DNA of 64,000 nt from CAVSUR01 sp963731285. Its GTDB lineage: Bacteria > Actinomycetota > Actinomycetes > Streptosporangiales > Streptosporangiaceae. Position 1 is the first letter of the stretch, and each line of letters begins with the position of its first letter. Where the stretch lies: NCBI GenBank assembly GCA_963731285.1, contig CAVSUR010000014.1:1116001-1180000 (forward strand). Direction: 5' to 3'. Positions 62,502 through 64,000 of this stretch are shown here, piece after piece. The notes beneath the pieces were generated by a model. The model did no database searches. It was not told the DNA's origin and was given only the letters and a program-made list of their open reading frames with translations. Both the position numbers and the translations under genes were made by a program.

Positions 62502-62593
62502 TGGGAGCCTCCTGGGCGAGCGTCGGTGTCCGGTGCCGCGAGCGCGGGTTCCGACTCCCCCTCTGTCGCGAGCAGGCTCCAGAGCTGCTTGTC

Positions 62594-62680
62594 CCGTCCG
62601 GTCCTTGATGCCTGAGAGGTTCCGGGGAGGTTGCCCCTTCGGCGTCCCGCGCTGGCTGCGCGGGAACTCTCCCGGACGGT
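62594..62680 (-). ncRNA. Glycine riboswitch upstream of gcvP
   Basis: On the minus strand GGGAGAG opens the element, followed by CGCCGAAGGGGCAA and CCTCTCAGGCATCAAGGACCGG, the conserved aptamer core. One aptamer is clear; I could not identify a second tandem aptamer in the following 90 bases. It would turn on gcvP when glycine is plentiful. Confidence 0.93.
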
Positions 62681-62708
62681 GTCGTCAGCGGTTGAGCCTA
62701 CCCGGCCG

Positions 62709-63780
62709 CTACACGTCATCCCAGCGGAACACCCGGACCGAGATGAGCGTGAGCAGTGCGCTGAAACCGAGCAGGATGCCGATGGCCGGCAGTGCAGCCG
62801 CCGGTCCCTCGCCGCGGGCCATCACGTTCTGCATGCCGGTCACCAGGTAGCGCAGCGGCATCGCGTAGGACACCTCGCGGATCCACGACGGCGCGAAGTC
62901 GAGCGGGATGAACGCGCCGCCCAGGAACGCCATCGGCAGGATGATCAGGTTGGCGATGGAGGTGGCGGCCTGCTGGGTCTTGGCCGCCGATCCGACCAGC
63001 AGCCCGATCGACATGAAGGCCAGCGTGCCGCACACGACCACCGGGATCGCCATCCACCAGGCGGCGGTCAGCCGGAGCCCGAAGTAGGGCAGTGTCGCGA
63101 TGCCGAGGAACACCGCCAGCTGGACCAGCGCGATCACGATGCTGACCCCGATCCGCGCGGTAACCACCGAGGCGGTGCTGATCGGGGCCAGCCGCAGCCG
63201 CCGCAGCAGCTTGTTCTGCCGCCAGTTGACCAGCGTGATCGACGCGCCGAACGCGGCGCCCGAGGCGATGGCCCAGCCGAGCAGGCCGGGCGCAAGGTAC
63301 TGGATCGGCTTCAGCGCAGCGTTCTCGACCTGGCGGGATGCCAGCTGGTAACCGCGCCGCCGCGCCGGCCGCTGCCTGGTCGGCCTGCTGCACGATCGAG
63401 GAGAACACCGTCTGCACCAGGCCGGCCGTGGTCGGGTCGGCGATCGAGTAGCGGACGACCAGGGTGGCGCCCCGCTGCGCGACCGCCGCGTCGTCGGTGC
63501 CCTTGCGGACGTCGGCCAGCGCCGCGCCCATGTCAGTGCTCCTGGTGATGGTGAGCACCTTGCCCAGCTGGCTGTGACCGCCCGCGGCGGCCTGGTCGAG
63601 CAGGCGTACCCGGCCGACCTCGATCACGCTCACCTTGGGCGCGCTGGCGTTCTTGTAGATCGACCCGAGCAGCACCAGGAACAGCACCGGGATCAAGATG
63701 GTGAAGACCATGGCCGCGCGGTCGCGGACGAAACCGACGAACATCGCCCGGGTCAGGCTGCGCAGCGCATCCGTTCTCAT
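62709..63780 (-). pseudogene. ABC-2 exporter permease, one frameshift
   Basis: The first 145 codons from ATG 63780 encode a hydrophobic anchor (MVFTILIPVLFLVLLGSIY) and an extracytoplasmic domain. The frame must then shift by one base near 63350, where GGTAACC has one base too many, to continue as YQLASRQVENAALKPIQYLAPGLLGWAIASG and on to the C-terminal membrane domain (FGASITLVNWRQNKLLRRLRL, AATSIANLIILPMAFLGGAFIPLDFAPSW, ending VFRWDDV). Together about 355 residues, the usual length. It overlaps the preceding ATPase stop as ATGA. Confidence 0.82.
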
Positions 63781-64000
63781 GCCCGGTACTCCCGCCCGGT
63801 CAGCTGCAAGAAGACGTCCTCCAGCGTCGCGCCCTGGACCCGCAGCCCGGCGAGCGCGCCGCGCTGGGCCAGGGCGGCGAGGACGGTGCCCGGCTGCCTG
63901 GTGGCGATGGTGAGCGACACGCCATCGTCGCTGACGTCGGCCGCCGATCCGCCCGCCGCGGCCGCCATCTCGGTCGCCGCCGCCGCCGGCAGCAGCCCGG
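63777..64000 (-). CDS. ABC exporter ATP-binding protein (C-terminal part)
   Basis: The frame enters from the right edge and ends at TGA 63777. The visible 74 residues are the C-terminal regulatory tail of a DrrA-type ATPase, ending LRVQGATLEDVFLQLTGREYRA; the nucleotide-binding motifs lie outside the window. It pairs with the permease that follows with an ATGA overlap. Confidence 0.85.
   Translation of the reverse strand, partial: GLLPAAAATEMAAAAGGSAADVSDDGVSLTIATRQPGTVLAALAQRGALAGLRVQGATLEDVFLQLTGREYRA

Noticed and set aside
62502..62593. Second glycine aptamer after the first
   Set aside because: The interval lacks the conserved core; it is better read as expression platform and ribosome site.
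1..64000. CRISPR arrays, tRNA or rRNA genes, insertion sequences, prophage
   Set aside because: I saw no spaced direct repeats, tRNA-like cloverleaf signatures, transposases, integrases or phage structural genes.

Overview
This window is a gene-dense, very GC-rich stretch of an actinobacterial chromosome. The lineage evidence is direct: an Lsr2 nucleoid protein, a WhiB iron-sulfur regulator, WhiA, RbpA, OpcA, an actinobacterial-type suf operon (sufR-B-D-Rieske-C-S-U-T), frequent GTG starts, 1-4 nt stop/start overlaps, and several leaderless transcripts. The gene order suf / ABC exporter / ctaA / tkt-tal-zwf-opcA-pgl / secG-tpiA-pgk-gap-whiA-yvcK-rapZ-uvrC is the one known from Streptomyces-like genomes, but it is interrupted here by two accessory inserts. 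I see no rRNA, tRNA, CRISPR array or insertion sequence.

Layout. 1-5 kb: the end of an unrecognised gene, a membrane-anchored HtrA-type protease with a GYGPS repeat tail, a cysteine-rich secreted protein of unknown function and a pentapeptide-repeat protein. 5-6.9 kb: leuA behind a leucine-rich leader peptide and attenuator-like hairpins. 6.9-14 kb: an ALDH gene remnant, then the suf operon on the minus strand under an autogenous SufR-type regulator whose reading frame runs into sufB without a stop. 14-24 kb (accessory insert 1): remnants of a phosphodiesterase and a methyltransferase gene, an SCO6745-family gene, then a GntR-controlled catabolic operon (APC permease, glutamine-synthetase-like ligase, aldehyde dehydrogenase, SDR, gamma-glutamyl-GABA hydrolase, S10 peptidase) that reads as a gamma-glutamylation route for an amine or amino acid. 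24-30.6 kb: ABC exporter, EamA exporter, heme A synthase, a uridine-kinase-like P-loop protein and a TPP-riboswitch-controlled thiamine-precursor permease. 30.9-37.6 kb: the pentose phosphate operon.

37.6-49 kb (accessory insert 2): a broken RCK/TrkA gene, SatP-type acetate transporter, MscS-type channel, lsr2, whiB, cysH, an AidB-like acyl-CoA dehydrogenase, a frameshifted glgX, a RibD-like reductase and glutamate decarboxylase. 49-58 kb: rbpA, secG, the tpiA-pgk-gap glycolytic operon and the whiA-yvcK-rapZ-uvrC operon, all minus strand. 58-64 kb: a cupin, an HpnB-like glycosyltransferase, gcvP behind a glycine riboswitch, and an ABC-2 exporter running off the end.

Genes work together in Fe-S assembly (suf), NADPH and pentose supply (tkt-pgl), lower glycolysis (gap-pgk-tpiA) and developmental control (whiA, yvcK, rapZ, whiB, lsr2). 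Regulation readable from sequence includes a leuA attenuator, TPP and glycine riboswitches, a GntR operator, a SufR-like operator, and a recurrent leaderless promoter type. A caution: gcvP, glgX, the ABC permease at 63 kb and the TrkA gene each carry single-base frameshifts, two genes (pgl, cysH) have ATC where the start codon should be, and sufR lacks a stop. This may reflect residual base-call errors as much as biology.
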